DNA of 63,327 nt from an uncultured Pseudomonadales bacterium (GCA_937921865.1 CAKZWF010000040.1:1-63327); one strand, 5' to 3'; positions 15,628 to 25,119 are shown, counted from the first letter of the stretch. Translations and numbers: made by a program. The notes: generated from the letters alone by a model not told the origin.

Positions 15628-16992
15628 CTATGCAGTCGCGACCCGCAGACCCTGGACCAGCCGATCGATGTCCGACTTCGAGTGCATCTCGGTCACCGCA
15701 AGCAGCATGTGTCCTTCGAACTCTGGGTTCAGCTGTGCAAGGTCGTAGCCGCCAAGCACTCCGAACTCGTCCGCCAGAATTCTATTCACCGTCGCGACCG
15801 GCTGTGGCAGCGAGACCGCAAATTCTTTGAAGAAGGCTTTGTCAGGCGCCTGCGGGTTGATACGCAAACCCGGAATCCCGGCAATCTGCTGTGCTGCATA
15901 GTGACTCTTGTGATAACACAGCTGTGCCACCTCACGCAGGCCCGTTGCGCCAAGCGTTGCCATATAGGTCGCGGCGGCGAGCGCCATCAGGCCGGCGTTG
16001 GTGCAGATGTTGCTCGTTGCCCGCGCCCGCCTTACATGCTGTTCCCGCGCGGCCAGAGTCAGGACATAGCCGCGCCGACCGTCAGCATCAACTGTTTCAC
16101 CCACCAGACGACCGGGCAGGTGATGCACGTGCTTGCGGCGGGCGGCAAAAACACCCAGATACGGACCGCCAAACGACAGCGGAATCCCCAGTGGCTGACC
16201 GTCTGCCACTACAACATCCGCACCATATGCGCCCGGCGACTGGAACCGGCCGAGCGCAACAGGATCGGCCACCACGATCAGCAGCGCGCCCGCGGCGTGG
16301 ACAGCATCCGCCAGACCGGCGACGTTTTCGAACTGACCCAAGAAATTCGGACTCTGAATGACCAGAGCCGCGGTCTGGTCATCGACCAGTGCGCTCAGGT
16401 TGTGCAGATTATCTGCAGTTGCCCGGATGGAGGTCTGCTCGCCAACAAGCTCGGCAACGGTGCCCTGCAGATAGCTGTGCACCACTTCCCGGTAGCGCGG
16501 ATTTACCGCCGGCGAAACAATCACCCTGTTGCGGCTGCGACCGCCGGCGTGCAATGCCATGCGCACCGCCTCGGCCAGCGCTGTGGAACCGTCATAGTGG
16601 CTGGCAGTGGCCACGTCCATCCCGGTCAGGCGACAGATCATGGTCTGATACTCGAACATCGCCTGGAGCATGCCCTGGCTCGCTTCCGCCTGGTACGGCG
16701 TATACGCGGTATAGAACTCACCCCGCCGCAACACTTCGTCCACGGTCGCCGGCACAAAATGCTGATAGGCGCCCGCGCCCAGAAAGCACAGCTTATCGCC
16801 GGTGTGCTGATTGTGCTCAGCCAGAGTGCGCATATGGCGCGCCAGTTCCAGCTCTGACAGCGGCTCGGCAAGGGCAAGTTCGGGGAATCGGCTGTGTTCC
16901 GGGACGTCGGCAAAGAGCTGCTCGAGATCGCTTACGCCGATGACATCGAGCATCTGAAGCCGCTCGCTCTCCGTATGCGGTACGTATCTCAT
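15628..16992 (-). CDS. gcvPA: Glycine dehydrogenase (decarboxylating) subunit 1
   Basis: This 454-residue alpha half of the split P-protein has the characteristic beginning MRYVPHTESERLQMLDVIG and conserved LCFLGAGAYQHFVP, YTPYQAEASQG and NICTNAGLMAL segments. It has no PLP lysine itself and pairs with GcvPB to form the active heterotetramer. I chose the ATG at 16992; an adjacent in-frame GTG at 16995 is possible. It precedes gcvPB by 13 bases and follows the NAD-kinase-like gene after a 68-base gap that contains a stem-loop. Many gammaproteobacteria have a single fused gcvP, so the split form is a lineage marker. It belongs with the fhs-kbl one-carbon run upstream. Confidence 0.97.
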   Translation of the reverse strand: MRYVPHTESERLQMLDVIGVSDLEQLFADVPEHSRFPELALAEPLSELELARHMRTLAEHNQHTGDKLCFLGAGAYQHFVPATVDEVLRRGEFYTAYTPYQAEASQGMLQAMFEYQTMICRLTGMDVATASHYDGSTALAEAVRMALHAGGRSRNRVIVSPAVNPRYREVVHSYLQGTVAELVGEQTSIRATADNLHNLSALVDDQTAALVIQSPNFLGQFENVAGLADAVHAAGALLIVVADPVALGRFQSPGAYGADVVVADGQPLGIPLSFGGPYLGVFAARRKHVHHLPGRLVGETVDADGRRGYVLTLAAREQHVRRARATSNICTNAGLMALAAATYMATLGATGLREVAQLCYHKSHYAAQQIAGIPGLRINPQAPDKAFFKEFAVSLPQPVATVNRILADEFGVLGGYDLAQLNPEFEGHMLLAVTEMHSKSDIDRLVQGLRVATA

Positions 16993-17026
16993 CACAGCCG
17001 GCCTGTCGCAATCCGAGTCACCCTAG

Positions 17027-17049
17027 AATTGAGCGCCGCCTGCTCAATT
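17027..17049 (-). terminator. Stem-loop between the NAD-kinase-like gene and gcvPA
   Basis: AATTGAGC (17027-17034) and GCTCAATT (17042-17049) form a perfect 8-bp stem with a 7-base loop, beginning 11 bases after the kinase-like gene stop. No T tract follows on the minus strand. It could be an intra-operon attenuator or terminator, or a protein-binding palindrome for gcvPAB. Confidence 0.4.
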
Positions 17050-17060
17050 GCAAGCGGCAT

Positions 17061-18206
17061 TCAGATCACGGTCTTCACCAATCGCCGCCGGTGATAGCCG
17101 GTCAGGACCTTAAGGTAGCCCTGCCCGGTGAGTTCCTCATCGAGCAGCCGATCGCCGGTGTCGAAGCGCAGCACCGGGGTGCGCAGCAGTTTCGCCGGCG
17201 TTGCGATGACGATGATGTTGTCGCAACCGATGGCGCGAATCACCTCCGGGCTCAACTGCAGGTTGCCGCGACCCAGGACAAAGCCCTGGGCGCCAATGGG
17301 GCTCAGCACCAGAGCGCGGTTTTCGAATCGGGCCAGCAGCTCAAGAATTTCGGTTTCGTTCAAATCGCTGCCCACCAGCTTGCCATCAGCAATCGCATCG
17401 ATACCAAGCAGCGTCTTGTCAAGGTCCCAGCGCTGCGCAACGGATTTCACCGAGCTACCGGGACCGAGCAGGACCAGCAGGTTGCGCTGCTGCGCGAACT
17501 GCTCGTAGAGAGATTCGGCAATTGCTTCCTTGACCTCGTCATCACCGGCAGCCTCGATCAACGCTTTCGCGGACTGACTGTAAGTCGGCTCAAACGGCGT
17601 CAGCGCCGAGTGATAGAGCCGCACCTGCCAGGTGTCGGCGCGGTATTGCGACTCATCCAGGTCAAGTACGTCGACCGCAGCGGTGGTCAGCCGCTCGTCG
17701 AGGAACGCGAGCAGAATTTCCGCAGTACGGGCGGGATTTGAACCGAACACGCCGGAGTACATTTTCACGCCTGAGGGAATGCCCAGGATAGCGACACCGG
17801 TTCCGACAACCTCGCAGATGTCTCTGGCGGTACCGTCTCCACCGCAGAACAGCACCAGGTCTACCCCTCGAGCCAGAAAAGACTCAACCGCAGACCGGGT
17901 GTCTGCAGCGCTGGGTTCGTCAGGCGGATGATGGGTGACGACAATGTCGCGACTGAGAAATCCGGCGGCGAGCAGTTCAGCTTCGCCCATGGCGCCGGCG
18001 CAGGTCAGCCAGCGTAGCTGCGGCGCGTGGGTCCTGGCAGACAACTGCCGCGCAAGTTCCGCGAGCATCTCGGCTGCACGCTTTTGTGCCAGCGGTTTCG
18101 CCCCCAGGCGGCGCGCCTGAGCAACCACACCATCGGTGCCCTTCAGGCCGACCCGGCCACCCATACCGGCAATGGGGTTGATCACGAAACCGATACTTTT
18201 CACCAT
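17061..18206 (-). CDS. ATP-NAD kinase family protein (AcoX-like)
   Basis: This 381-residue protein has the diacylglycerol kinase/NAD kinase catalytic fold. FVINPIAGMGGRVGLKGTDG is at about 7-26 and the nucleotide-binding GGDGTA motif at 122-127. A LGIPSGVKMYSGVF segment around 137-150 is diagnostic of the ATP-NAD kinase subgroup found beside acetoin genes (AcoX). Length is larger than the house-keeping NadK (about 290). It lies between fhs (13-base gap) and gcvPA, so here it sits in a one-carbon/glycine operon and not with acetoin genes. Supplying NADP+ for folate enzymes is an attractive but unproven role, because the AcoX branch has not been firmly shown to make NADP+. Confidence 0.85.
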   Translation of the reverse strand: MVKSIGFVINPIAGMGGRVGLKGTDGVVAQARRLGAKPLAQKRAAEMLAELARQLSARTHAPQLRWLTCAGAMGEAELLAAGFLSRDIVVTHHPPDEPSAADTRSAVESFLARGVDLVLFCGGDGTARDICEVVGTGVAILGIPSGVKMYSGVFGSNPARTAEILLAFLDERLTTAAVDVLDLDESQYRADTWQVRLYHSALTPFEPTYSQSAKALIEAAGDDEVKEAIAESLYEQFAQQRNLLVLLGPGSSVKSVAQRWDLDKTLLGIDAIADGKLVGSDLNETEILELLARFENRALVLSPIGAQGFVLGRGNLQLSPEVIRAIGCDNIIVIATPAKLLRTPVLRFDTGDRLLDEELTGQGYLKVLTGYHRRRLVKTVI

Positions 18207-18219
18207 GATGGGGCAGACC

Positions 18220-19905
18220 TTAACGAAGACCCTCTATCTCGCCCCTGGCGTTGACAAAAATGTGTCGGGCGGACGGTTCTGCCGGCATCCCCGGCATCAT
18301 CAGCACATCACCCGCCAGGGCCACAACGAAGCCGGCGCCCGCCGCCAGCCGCAGTTCGCGGATCGTCAGGGTAAAGTCCCGGGGCACGCCTTTCTCGCGC
18401 GGATCTGTGGAGAGACTGCGCGGTGTCTTCGCCAGGCAGATTGGCAGATGTCCAAAACCCTCCGCCTGCAGTTTCTGGTACTGTCGGCGCACACCGTCAT
18501 CCATAGCAATCGACGCGGCACCATAAATTCTGGTGGCAATCGTTGCGGTTTTTTCGATCAGCGACATGTCATCCGGATAGAGCAGCTGGAAGCTGTCGCT
18601 CCCGGGCGCAGCGTCCGCCAGCCTCGCCACCTCGACCGCCAGGTTTTCTGCGCCCTTGCCTCCATCACGCCAATGCTCGCTGACGATGGCAACAGCACCA
18701 TTGTCGGCCACCGCGTCTTTTATGGCCGCCAGTTCAGCTTCGCTGTCGTGCTCGTAGCGATTGATCGCGACCACTGAACTCAGGCCGTAGGTGTTGATAA
18801 TGGACATGTGGTGCAGAAGATTTGGCAGGCCGCGTTTTACCGCCGCCACGTCTTCTTGCTGACCAGCGGAGGCGGCGACGCCGCCATGGGCTTTGAGCGA
18901 TTCCACCGTTGCCACGATGATCGCAGCGGACGGCACCAACCCCGACTGGCGGCATTTGATGTCGAAGAATTTCTCCGCACCGAGGTCCGCCCCGAAACCT
19001 GCTTCAGTCAACACATAATCGCCCAGCGCCAGCGCGGTTTTAGTCGCGATAACAGAATTGCAGCCGTGGGCGATATTCGCAAACGGCCCGCCGTGCACCA
19101 GCACCGGGTTGTGCTCCAGCGATTGCACCAGATTGGGCGCAAGCGCATCACGCAGCAGCGCGCTCATCGCGCCCTGGGCGGCTAAATCCGAGGCCCGAAT
19201 CGGCTGCCGGTCGGGCGTGTAGCCAATCACGATGCGCGCCAGCCGCTGCTCCAGATCCGCCCGGTCTTGGGCCAGACACAACACCGCCATCACCTCGGAG
19301 CCGGGGGTAATGTCGAACCCCTCTTCACGCGCATAGCCGTTGGCTGCGCCACCCAGACCTACCACCACTTCGCGCAGCGCACGGTCGTTCATGTCGAGGG
19401 TTCGACGCCAGGTGATACGTCGCGAATCGAGTGCTGGAGAGGCTCGGCGAAACAGATGATTATCCACCAGCGCCGCCAGCAGGTTGTTGGCACTGGCGAC
19501 AGCGTGACAATCACCGGTGAAGTGAAGATTGATATCGTCTCGTGGCGCCACCTGAGCATGGCCCGCCCCGGTTGCACCGCCTTTCAGGCCGAAACAGGGA
19601 CCCAGCGAAGGTTCCCGCAAACACACCACGGCTTTTTTACCGATGCGCTTGAGTCCGTCGCCAACGCCGATCGCTACCGTTGTTTTGCCCTCGCCTTTCT
19701 CCAGCGGCGTCATGGCTGTGACCAGAATCAGCTTACTGTCAGGCCGGCTCGGCAGCGACGTCGCCACATCCAGATCAATTTTCGCCTTGAAACGCCCGTA
19801 CGGGATCAGCGCGTCCTCTGGTACGCCGAGTTCTGCAGCCACCTCGGTAATGGGTTTCAAACTGATGGCGCGAGCGATCTCATTGTCGGGTAGTACATTG
19901 TGCAT
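18220..19905 (-). CDS. fhs: Formate--tetrahydrofolate ligase
   Basis: This 561-residue enzyme activates formate to 10-formyl-THF with ATP. The ATP-binding loop TPLEKGEGKTT lies at 66-76. Conserved REPSLGPCFGLKGGATGAG, DINLHFTGD and GGPFANIAHGCNS blocks follow. Length is typical (about 555-560). I chose the ATG at 19905, because the longer open frame upstream runs through kbl and has no homologous sequence. That ATG comes one base after the kbl stop (TGATATG). It therefore sits in one transcript with the threonine-to-glycine genes and would link their one-carbon output, or formate, to purine synthesis or NADPH generation. Assignment is firm. Confidence 0.97.
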   Translation of the reverse strand: MHNVLPDNEIARAISLKPITEVAAELGVPEDALIPYGRFKAKIDLDVATSLPSRPDSKLILVTAMTPLEKGEGKTTVAIGVGDGLKRIGKKAVVCLREPSLGPCFGLKGGATGAGHAQVAPRDDINLHFTGDCHAVASANNLLAALVDNHLFRRASPALDSRRITWRRTLDMNDRALREVVVGLGGAANGYAREEGFDITPGSEVMAVLCLAQDRADLEQRLARIVIGYTPDRQPIRASDLAAQGAMSALLRDALAPNLVQSLEHNPVLVHGGPFANIAHGCNSVIATKTALALGDYVLTEAGFGADLGAEKFFDIKCRQSGLVPSAAIIVATVESLKAHGGVAASAGQQEDVAAVKRGLPNLLHHMSIINTYGLSSVVAINRYEHDSEAELAAIKDAVADNGAVAIVSEHWRDGGKGAENLAVEVARLADAAPGSDSFQLLYPDDMSLIEKTATIATRIYGAASIAMDDGVRRQYQKLQAEGFGHLPICLAKTPRSLSTDPREKGVPRDFTLTIRELRLAAGAGFVVALAGDVLMMPGMPAEPSARHIFVNARGEIEGLR

Positions 19906-19906
19906 A

Positions 19907-21091
19907 TCAGCGCCCGTGCAAAGTCTGGAAAGCGTCGAGGGTTCGTTCGATTTGCGCTGCGCTGTGTTCGGAGGACATCTGCACGCGCAACCGGGCAGCA
20001 CCCTCCGGGACAACGGGGAAGCCAAAACCCACCACAAAGATCCCCATGTCCAGCAGCCGATCAGACAGGCGAATGGCTTCAGCCGTATCGCCAATCATGA
20101 TCGGGATAATGCCGGTGGGTGAATCAACTACATCGTAGCCAATCTCCCGCAAGCCTTTGCGCATCGTGTGAACATTGGCATGCAGACGCGCCACCCGCTC
20201 GGGCTCCTGCTCCAGGATGCAGATCGCCTCATGAGCCGCACACGCCAGCGGCGGCGCCAGGGCATTGGAAAACAGATGCGGGCGACTGCGTTGCACCAGC
20301 ATGTCAATGAGTTCAACCGGACCTGCGACAAAACCGCCGTTGCCGCCGCCAAGTGCTTTACCGAACGTGCTGGTGACGATATCGACACCCTGCGCGCCGA
20401 TCGGCAGACCACAATGCTCAGCACTGCCGCGTCCGTGCGCACCAAGGACACCGGTGCCATGAGAATCGTCTACCACCAGAATCGCACCATGACGCTGGCA
20501 CAGCGAGGACAGCTCTGACAGCTGCGCAACGTCACCCTCCATGCTGAACACACCGTCGCTGATGACTATCTTCAGCTCTGACTCAGCCACCGCAACCAAC
20601 GCCTGCTCCAGCGCGGCCATGTCCTGGTGGGCAAACACTTTTCGCGTCGCCTGCGCGGCCAGGCGGCCCGCATCGATGATGCTGGCATGATTGTTGGCAT
20701 CTGAAACGATGGCATCGCCATCTTCGACCAGCACCGGCAGCAGACCTTCGTTGGCGTTCCAGCAGCTGGTGAAACTGAGCGCCGCCGGCGCCCCGAGAAA
20801 GTCGGCGACTTTTTCTTCCAACGCCACGTGACACTCGAAGGTGCCACAGATAAACCGCACGCTTGCGGTACCCGCGCCATAGCGACGCAGCCCCGCCTCG
20901 GCCGCCTCGAGAACCTTGGGATGATTCGCCAGACCCAGGTAGTTGTTGGAGCAGAACACCAGAATCTCGTCGACGCCATCAACCCTGGTGGTGGCTGCCA
21001 TGGGCGCCGCGATGGTGCGCAGCCGCTTGTAGGTACCCGCTGCGTGCAAGCCCTCCAGCGTGTCGGCAAAGCGTTTGTGCAGAATATTCAT
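19907..21091 (-). CDS. kbl: 2-amino-3-ketobutyrate CoA ligase (glycine C-acetyltransferase)
   Basis: This 394-residue alpha-oxoamine synthase converts 2-amino-3-ketobutyrate and CoA to glycine and acetyl-CoA. PLP lysine K245 is in TSTFGKALGGGNGGF. FCSNNYLGLANHP at 46-58, SDANNHASIIDA at 130-141 and VDDSHGTGVLG at 207-217 are standard family blocks. Length matches E. coli Kbl (398). Its ATG overlaps the stop of the preceding dehydrogenase gene by one base (TGATG), and fhs follows one base after its own stop. Glycine made here can feed GcvPA/GcvPB encoded further along the same strand. Confidence 0.97.
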   Translation of the reverse strand: MNILHKRFADTLEGLHAAGTYKRLRTIAAPMAATTRVDGVDEILVFCSNNYLGLANHPKVLEAAEAGLRRYGAGTASVRFICGTFECHVALEEKVADFLGAPAALSFTSCWNANEGLLPVLVEDGDAIVSDANNHASIIDAGRLAAQATRKVFAHQDMAALEQALVAVAESELKIVISDGVFSMEGDVAQLSELSSLCQRHGAILVVDDSHGTGVLGAHGRGSAEHCGLPIGAQGVDIVTSTFGKALGGGNGGFVAGPVELIDMLVQRSRPHLFSNALAPPLACAAHEAICILEQEPERVARLHANVHTMRKGLREIGYDVVDSPTGIIPIMIGDTAEAIRLSDRLLDMGIFVVGFGFPVVPEGAARLRVQMSSEHSAAQIERTLDAFQTLHGR

Positions 21092-22044
21092 CAGGCGTCT
21101 CCTTCTTTCAGACGCGCAGCAAGCGTCGACAACATATCGGCGGTCATCGCTTGCAGGTCGTAGTGAGGCTGCCAGTCCCAGTCCGCACGGGCAGCACTGT
21201 CGTTCAAAGACTGCGGCCAGGAATCGGCGATGGCCTGGCGCTCATCCGGCTGGTAAGCGCAGTGGAAGGCCGGGATGTGTTTACTGATCTCAGCCGCCAG
21301 CTCGCCCAGCGCGAAACTCATCGCCGAGACATTGTAGCCGGTCTGATAACACAGCCGCGCGCGATCGGCAGCCATCAGCGTCAGGGCCGCGTTGATACAG
21401 TCCGGCATATACATCATCGGCAACACGCAGTCCTCGCGGACAAACGCGGTGTACTGCCCGCTGCGCAAAGCAGCGTGGAAGATCTCCACCGCGTAGTCTG
21501 TGGTGCCGCCACCGGGCGGTGCCCCACTCGAGATGATGCCGGGATAACGAACGCCACGCACATCGAGGCTAAAACGGCCGGCGTAATAATCCGCCAGCAA
21601 CTCTCCCGCCACCTTACTGACGCCGTATATGGTGGTCGGTCGCATCACCGTTTCCTGAGGCACGTCGTCGCGCGGCGACGAAGGTCCGAAGACCGCAATT
21701 GAGCTCGGCCAGAACACCTGCGAGACATTGCGGCGACGCGATACTTCCAGGACATTGCGCAGTCCCTCCATGTTGACGCGCCAGGCCCGCTCCGGATCCT
21801 GCTCAGCTGTGGCAGAAAGGACTGCAGCCAGGTGATAAATGACATCGGTGCCCTGCCTGGTCACCGTTGCTTCGAGCTGCTCACCGAGCGTGACATCAAG
21901 CTTCGCGACCGGACCGTCGTTTGCTGCTCCCGCACGCAGGCGTCGACCGGTCGCAAGCACATTATCGCGGCCATGCAGGTCTCTCAGTGCCGGCAACAGC
22001 TCTGAGCCAATCTGACCAAACGCGCCTGTCACCAGGACTTTCAT
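21091..22044 (-). CDS. NAD-dependent epimerase/dehydratase family L-threonine 3-dehydrogenase
   Basis: This 317-residue extended-SDR protein has the Rossmann GAFGQIG loop at 7-13 and catalytic Ser (PSSIAVFG, S115), Tyr and Lys (Y140-G-V-S-K144). It resembles the SDR-type threonine dehydrogenases found in archaea, flavobacteria and eukaryotes, not the zinc-dependent MDR-type Tdh of E. coli. TTIYGVSKVAGELL and VRGVRYPGIIS are typical blocks of that group. Overlap with kbl by one base makes the threonine 3-dehydrogenase role very likely, since its product, 2-amino-3-ketobutyrate, is the Kbl substrate. It is the first gene of the minus-strand run and diverges from the CYTH-CHAD gene across 187 bases. 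Confidence 0.92.
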   Translation of the reverse strand: MKVLVTGAFGQIGSELLPALRDLHGRDNVLATGRRLRAGAANDGPVAKLDVTLGEQLEATVTRQGTDVIYHLAAVLSATAEQDPERAWRVNMEGLRNVLEVSRRRNVSQVFWPSSIAVFGPSSPRDDVPQETVMRPTTIYGVSKVAGELLADYYAGRFSLDVRGVRYPGIISSGAPPGGGTTDYAVEIFHAALRSGQYTAFVREDCVLPMMYMPDCINAALTLMAADRARLCYQTGYNVSAMSFALGELAAEISKHIPAFHCAYQPDERQAIADSWPQSLNDSAARADWDWQPHYDLQAMTADMLSTLAARLKEGDA

Positions 22045-22231
22045 AATCTGGTTTCCTGAGCCAGGAACCGGGCCGAAGTTATCAGATTCATGTTTTCTCC
22101 TGCGATCATTGGTGGGAGGCTAACGCAGACGGCTGCGTGGTGTTCGCCGGATGCGGGTCGACTGAAATCGCCCGGATGCCAAACGAGTCACTTTTGCGCG
22201 ATAATGCCAGCTTCCTGACAGAATTGGCCGG

Positions 22232-23806
22232 ATGAAAGAGCTCGAAGCCAAATTCCTGCTTCAGCAGGGAACACGCCAAACCAAGTTGTTGCGCCGGGCG
22301 CTGCAGGAACTTTCCTGGGCGGGTTTTCTGGCTCACCCACTAGGGGTGATGCGGATTCAGGACACCTACTACGATACCTGCGATACCGTGCTGCAGCATG
22401 TCGGATGGAGTCTGCGCTGCCGTCACGAGCAAGGCGCTTCCCAGCTCACCCTGAAACAACTCGCCCCCCCTAAGGCTGGCTTGTTCAGCCGTCGGGAACG
22501 GCAACAGACTCTGGGCTGGTCCAGCGCCGCCAATATCACAGCAGACTGGATGCGCCTGGAACGCGGCCCGGTTGTCGACCTGCTGCGCTCGTCGCTGCCG
22601 CGGGATGCGATACTCGAACCGCTGTTTAACGTCGTCACCGAGCGCAACCGCTACCGGCTCACCAGCATTGAACACCCTCGCTCATACATTGAACTGGCGC
22701 TGGATCGCTCCCGAGTTGCTGGCGACTCAGCAGCCATGGAATTTGTCGAACTGGAAGCTGAACTGAAGCAGGGTCCGGAAACGCTGGTACAGGAAATCGC
22801 TCTAATCCTCGATCAGCAGCCCCAATTGATCCGGGCCCGGGTCAGCAAGTATCAGCGCGGTCTTCAGACCATTGGTTTCCCTCCGGTCGACCGCCTGCGA
22901 GACGAATCGGTAGCCCTGACACCCAGTTCAGCCTGGGCGGATCTTGGCATCAAACACCTCAACACTCAGATCCGCACCCTGCGGGCGCACGAACCGCTCG
23001 CCTGGGAGGGTGCACACAGCGAAGGTGTGCATCAGATGCGCGTTGCGACACGTCGGATTCGTGCGGCTCTCAGCGCGTTCGACAGTGTGTTGTCTCGAGA
23101 AGGCGGCGAATCGCTCGAAGCAGAAGTGCGCTGGCTGGGTCAACGCCTGGGCAGCGTGCGCGATCTGGATGTCCATCTGAGCCATCTCGACAATTATTGC
23201 CAGGTGTTGCATCCAGACGACCAGAGTCTGCTGCGCCACTACCGCAGACACCTTCTGAAAGCGCGCAGCTCGGCGCATCACACGTTGCGCGACGAACTGG
23301 CAGGCGAGCGTTTTACCCGGATGCAGAGGGATCTGCGGCAGTTTGTCGAACGTTCAGAAACTCAGAAGCTGGGCTTCGAGTTCCGCAGCATTGAACAGGT
23401 CGCTCGAGAGCACGTGATACCGCAACTGCGCAAAGTCCTGCGCCGCGGCCGCGCCATTGATCGGAAGACACCGGCTGAGCGATTGCACAAGCTGCGCATA
23501 GAAGTAAAACGCTTTCGCTACCAGCTGGAATTTCTGCGCGAACCCTACGATCGGAAGCTGAAAAAAACCACCCGCCGTTTGACCAGACTGCAGAATACCC
23601 TGGGCGATCATCAGGATGCCTGTGTCGCGCGCGAACAGTTGCGCAACTATCGGATTCATCACGAACTCGGCAAGCGGGAATCCCGGCTGTTCAAACGCCT
23701 GTCAGCGCTTGAGGACAATAACGCCAGCAGATGCCACAAACAGTTCTTCAAAGACTGGCAGAAATTCGAACTCGAGGCGCGCAAGCTGCGAGCGATGTTC
23801 ATCTGA
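22232..23806 (+). CDS. CYTH and CHAD domain protein (inorganic triphosphatase-like)
   Basis: This 524-residue two-domain protein has an N-terminal CYTH (triphosphate tunnel) domain at about 1-205 with the ExExK signature E3-L-E5-A-K7. Charged strands such as LRCRHEQGASQLTLKQ and YIELALDRSRV would line the tunnel. The C-terminal CHAD domain (about 225-520) is helical and rich in conserved His and Arg (VHQMRVATRRIRAAL, LHKLRIEVKRFRYQLEFL), features linked to polyphosphate binding. E. coli YgiF, with the same architecture, hydrolyses inorganic triphosphate. The gene is alone and divergent from the threonine dehydrogenase. Assignment of fold is firm; the substrate follows from family knowledge. 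Confidence 0.93.
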   Translation: MKELEAKFLLQQGTRQTKLLRRALQELSWAGFLAHPLGVMRIQDTYYDTCDTVLQHVGWSLRCRHEQGASQLTLKQLAPPKAGLFSRRERQQTLGWSSAANITADWMRLERGPVVDLLRSSLPRDAILEPLFNVVTERNRYRLTSIEHPRSYIELALDRSRVAGDSAAMEFVELEAELKQGPETLVQEIALILDQQPQLIRARVSKYQRGLQTIGFPPVDRLRDESVALTPSSAWADLGIKHLNTQIRTLRAHEPLAWEGAHSEGVHQMRVATRRIRAALSAFDSVLSREGGESLEAEVRWLGQRLGSVRDLDVHLSHLDNYCQVLHPDDQSLLRHYRRHLLKARSSAHHTLRDELAGERFTRMQRDLRQFVERSETQKLGFEFRSIEQVAREHVIPQLRKVLRRGRAIDRKTPAERLHKLRIEVKRFRYQLEFLREPYDRKLKKTTRRLTRLQNTLGDHQDACVAREQLRNYRIHHELGKRESRLFKRLSALEDNNASRCHKQFFKDWQKFELEARKLRAMFI

Positions 23807-23839
23807 TCGCCCAACAGATTAATACAGTCGATTACACCA

Positions 23840-24961
23840 TCAGTTCAATGCATTCGGCTTGAACGGAAGACCAAACAGATAGCGCCCGACATAACCATAA
23901 TGCCCAAGCCGAGCCTGCACATGCTGCGTCATGGTATGCATATCCTGGAATCGCCGCTGCAGCGGGTTGTCGCTGTAAATGGCTGAAGACCCGGCAATCG
24001 CATAGGCTTTATCCAGCACCTGGGCTGCTCTGCGCATGGTGTGGGTGCCCGCCATGCGCAGATCGATGCGCTGCTGATTGCTGGCCCTGTCCTGATCCGC
24101 CAGCGCGTCCCAGACGGTATTGACGGTGTCATGTAGGTAGGCGCGTACCGCCCGCCACTCACTCTCGGCTTCGCCGAGCAGCTTCTGCATGTCCGGGTCG
24201 TCTTTGACCGTGGTCGACGAATAGGCCGGAACTTTGCCCTGCGCAATCGCCACCGCAGCATCCAGCCCGCCCCGAGCTACCCCGAGCGCAACAGCCGCAA
24301 AGCTCACCGCAAATACCAGACCCACCGGCAGGCGGGTGACCGGAGCGTCGATAATTGCCGGCTCGCGGAAATCCACCACGTATTCCATAGGCACCAGCAG
24401 ATCATCCACTGAAAACTCAAAGCTGCCGGTTCCCGCTAAACCGCCTGTCTGCCAGTTGTCGTGAAACTGCGCTGAAGACTTCGGGAAGAACACCCCAAGC
24501 CAGGCATTGTCTGGCGCGCGACGCACCGCGCCATGCATCCAGGTGGCATGCTGACAGCCGCTGGAAAATCCCCAGTTGCCGGTCACCCGATAGCCGTCGC
24601 CAGACAATACAGCTGTGCTGCCCCGGGGCGGTCCGTTGGCCATCGCCATCTGTGGATCCGCCCACAACGCGGTGATCGTTGGGTATTCCAGCCACAGGCT
24701 GGTGGTGGCAATAACTGCTCCCTGAGACACACACCAGGCAGTGCTGGCATCTACTTCCGCAAGGGTCTGCAGCGCGCTGATGAAATCGGGCAGTTCAACG
24801 CCGGCACCACCTACCGCTTGCGGAATCAGAAATCGCAGCGCGCCGGCGGACTTCAATTTGTCGACCAGGACTGCGGGCAACTGACGCCCGGTCTCAATCT
24901 CATCAGCGCACTCGAAGATGGCGGCCCGCAGGCTTTCGGCAATTGCCTGTGCATTGGTCAT
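23840..24961 (-). CDS. Acyl-CoA dehydrogenase-like flavin monooxygenase (HsaA/DszC type)
   Basis: This 373-residue protein has the acyl-CoA dehydrogenase fold with N-terminal helical (1-110), beta (115-205) and C-terminal helical domains. It carries LIPQAVGGAGVELPDFISAL near 40-60 and DASTAWCVSQGAV near 70-82. GYRVTGNWGFSSGCQHATW resembles the flavin-dependent group D monooxygenases (HsaA, HpaB-like C2, DszC), not true acyl-CoA dehydrogenases, and the catalytic Glu of the latter is not evident. Such enzymes use reduced flavin supplied by a separate reductase, which is not nearby. It diverges from an alpha/beta hydrolase and converges with the CYTH-CHAD gene. An aromatic or steroid-derived phenol is a possible substrate. 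Confidence 0.82.
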   Translation of the reverse strand: MTNAQAIAESLRAAIFECADEIETGRQLPAVLVDKLKSAGALRFLIPQAVGGAGVELPDFISALQTLAEVDASTAWCVSQGAVIATTSLWLEYPTITALWADPQMAMANGPPRGSTAVLSGDGYRVTGNWGFSSGCQHATWMHGAVRRAPDNAWLGVFFPKSSAQFHDNWQTGGLAGTGSFEFSVDDLLVPMEYVVDFREPAIIDAPVTRLPVGLVFAVSFAAVALGVARGGLDAAVAIAQGKVPAYSSTTVKDDPDMQKLLGEAESEWRAVRAYLHDTVNTVWDALADQDRASNQQRIDLRMAGTHTMRRAAQVLDKAYAIAGSSAIYSDNPLQRRFQDMHTMTQHVQARLGHYGYVGRYLFGLPFKPNALN

Positions 24962-25119
24962 CTGCTGATCCTGGCTGGCATGAAACTCTCCCCTTCAGCG
25001 CAGCCTACCCGGTCGCCATCAGCCCTTCAATTGACCTCCTGCAATTGCTCCACACAGCCCGAAGCCACCGGAAGCTATGCTATCCTCGCCGACTTTTCGA
25101 CCGCGGATACCTTCAGTTC

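Noticed and set aside
15682..16857. Plus-strand open frame of 391 codons
   Set aside because: Antisense to gcvPA.
16992..17060. Glycine riboswitch upstream of gcvPAB
   Set aside because: The 68-base gap is too short for a riboswitch aptamer and shows only a simple palindrome.
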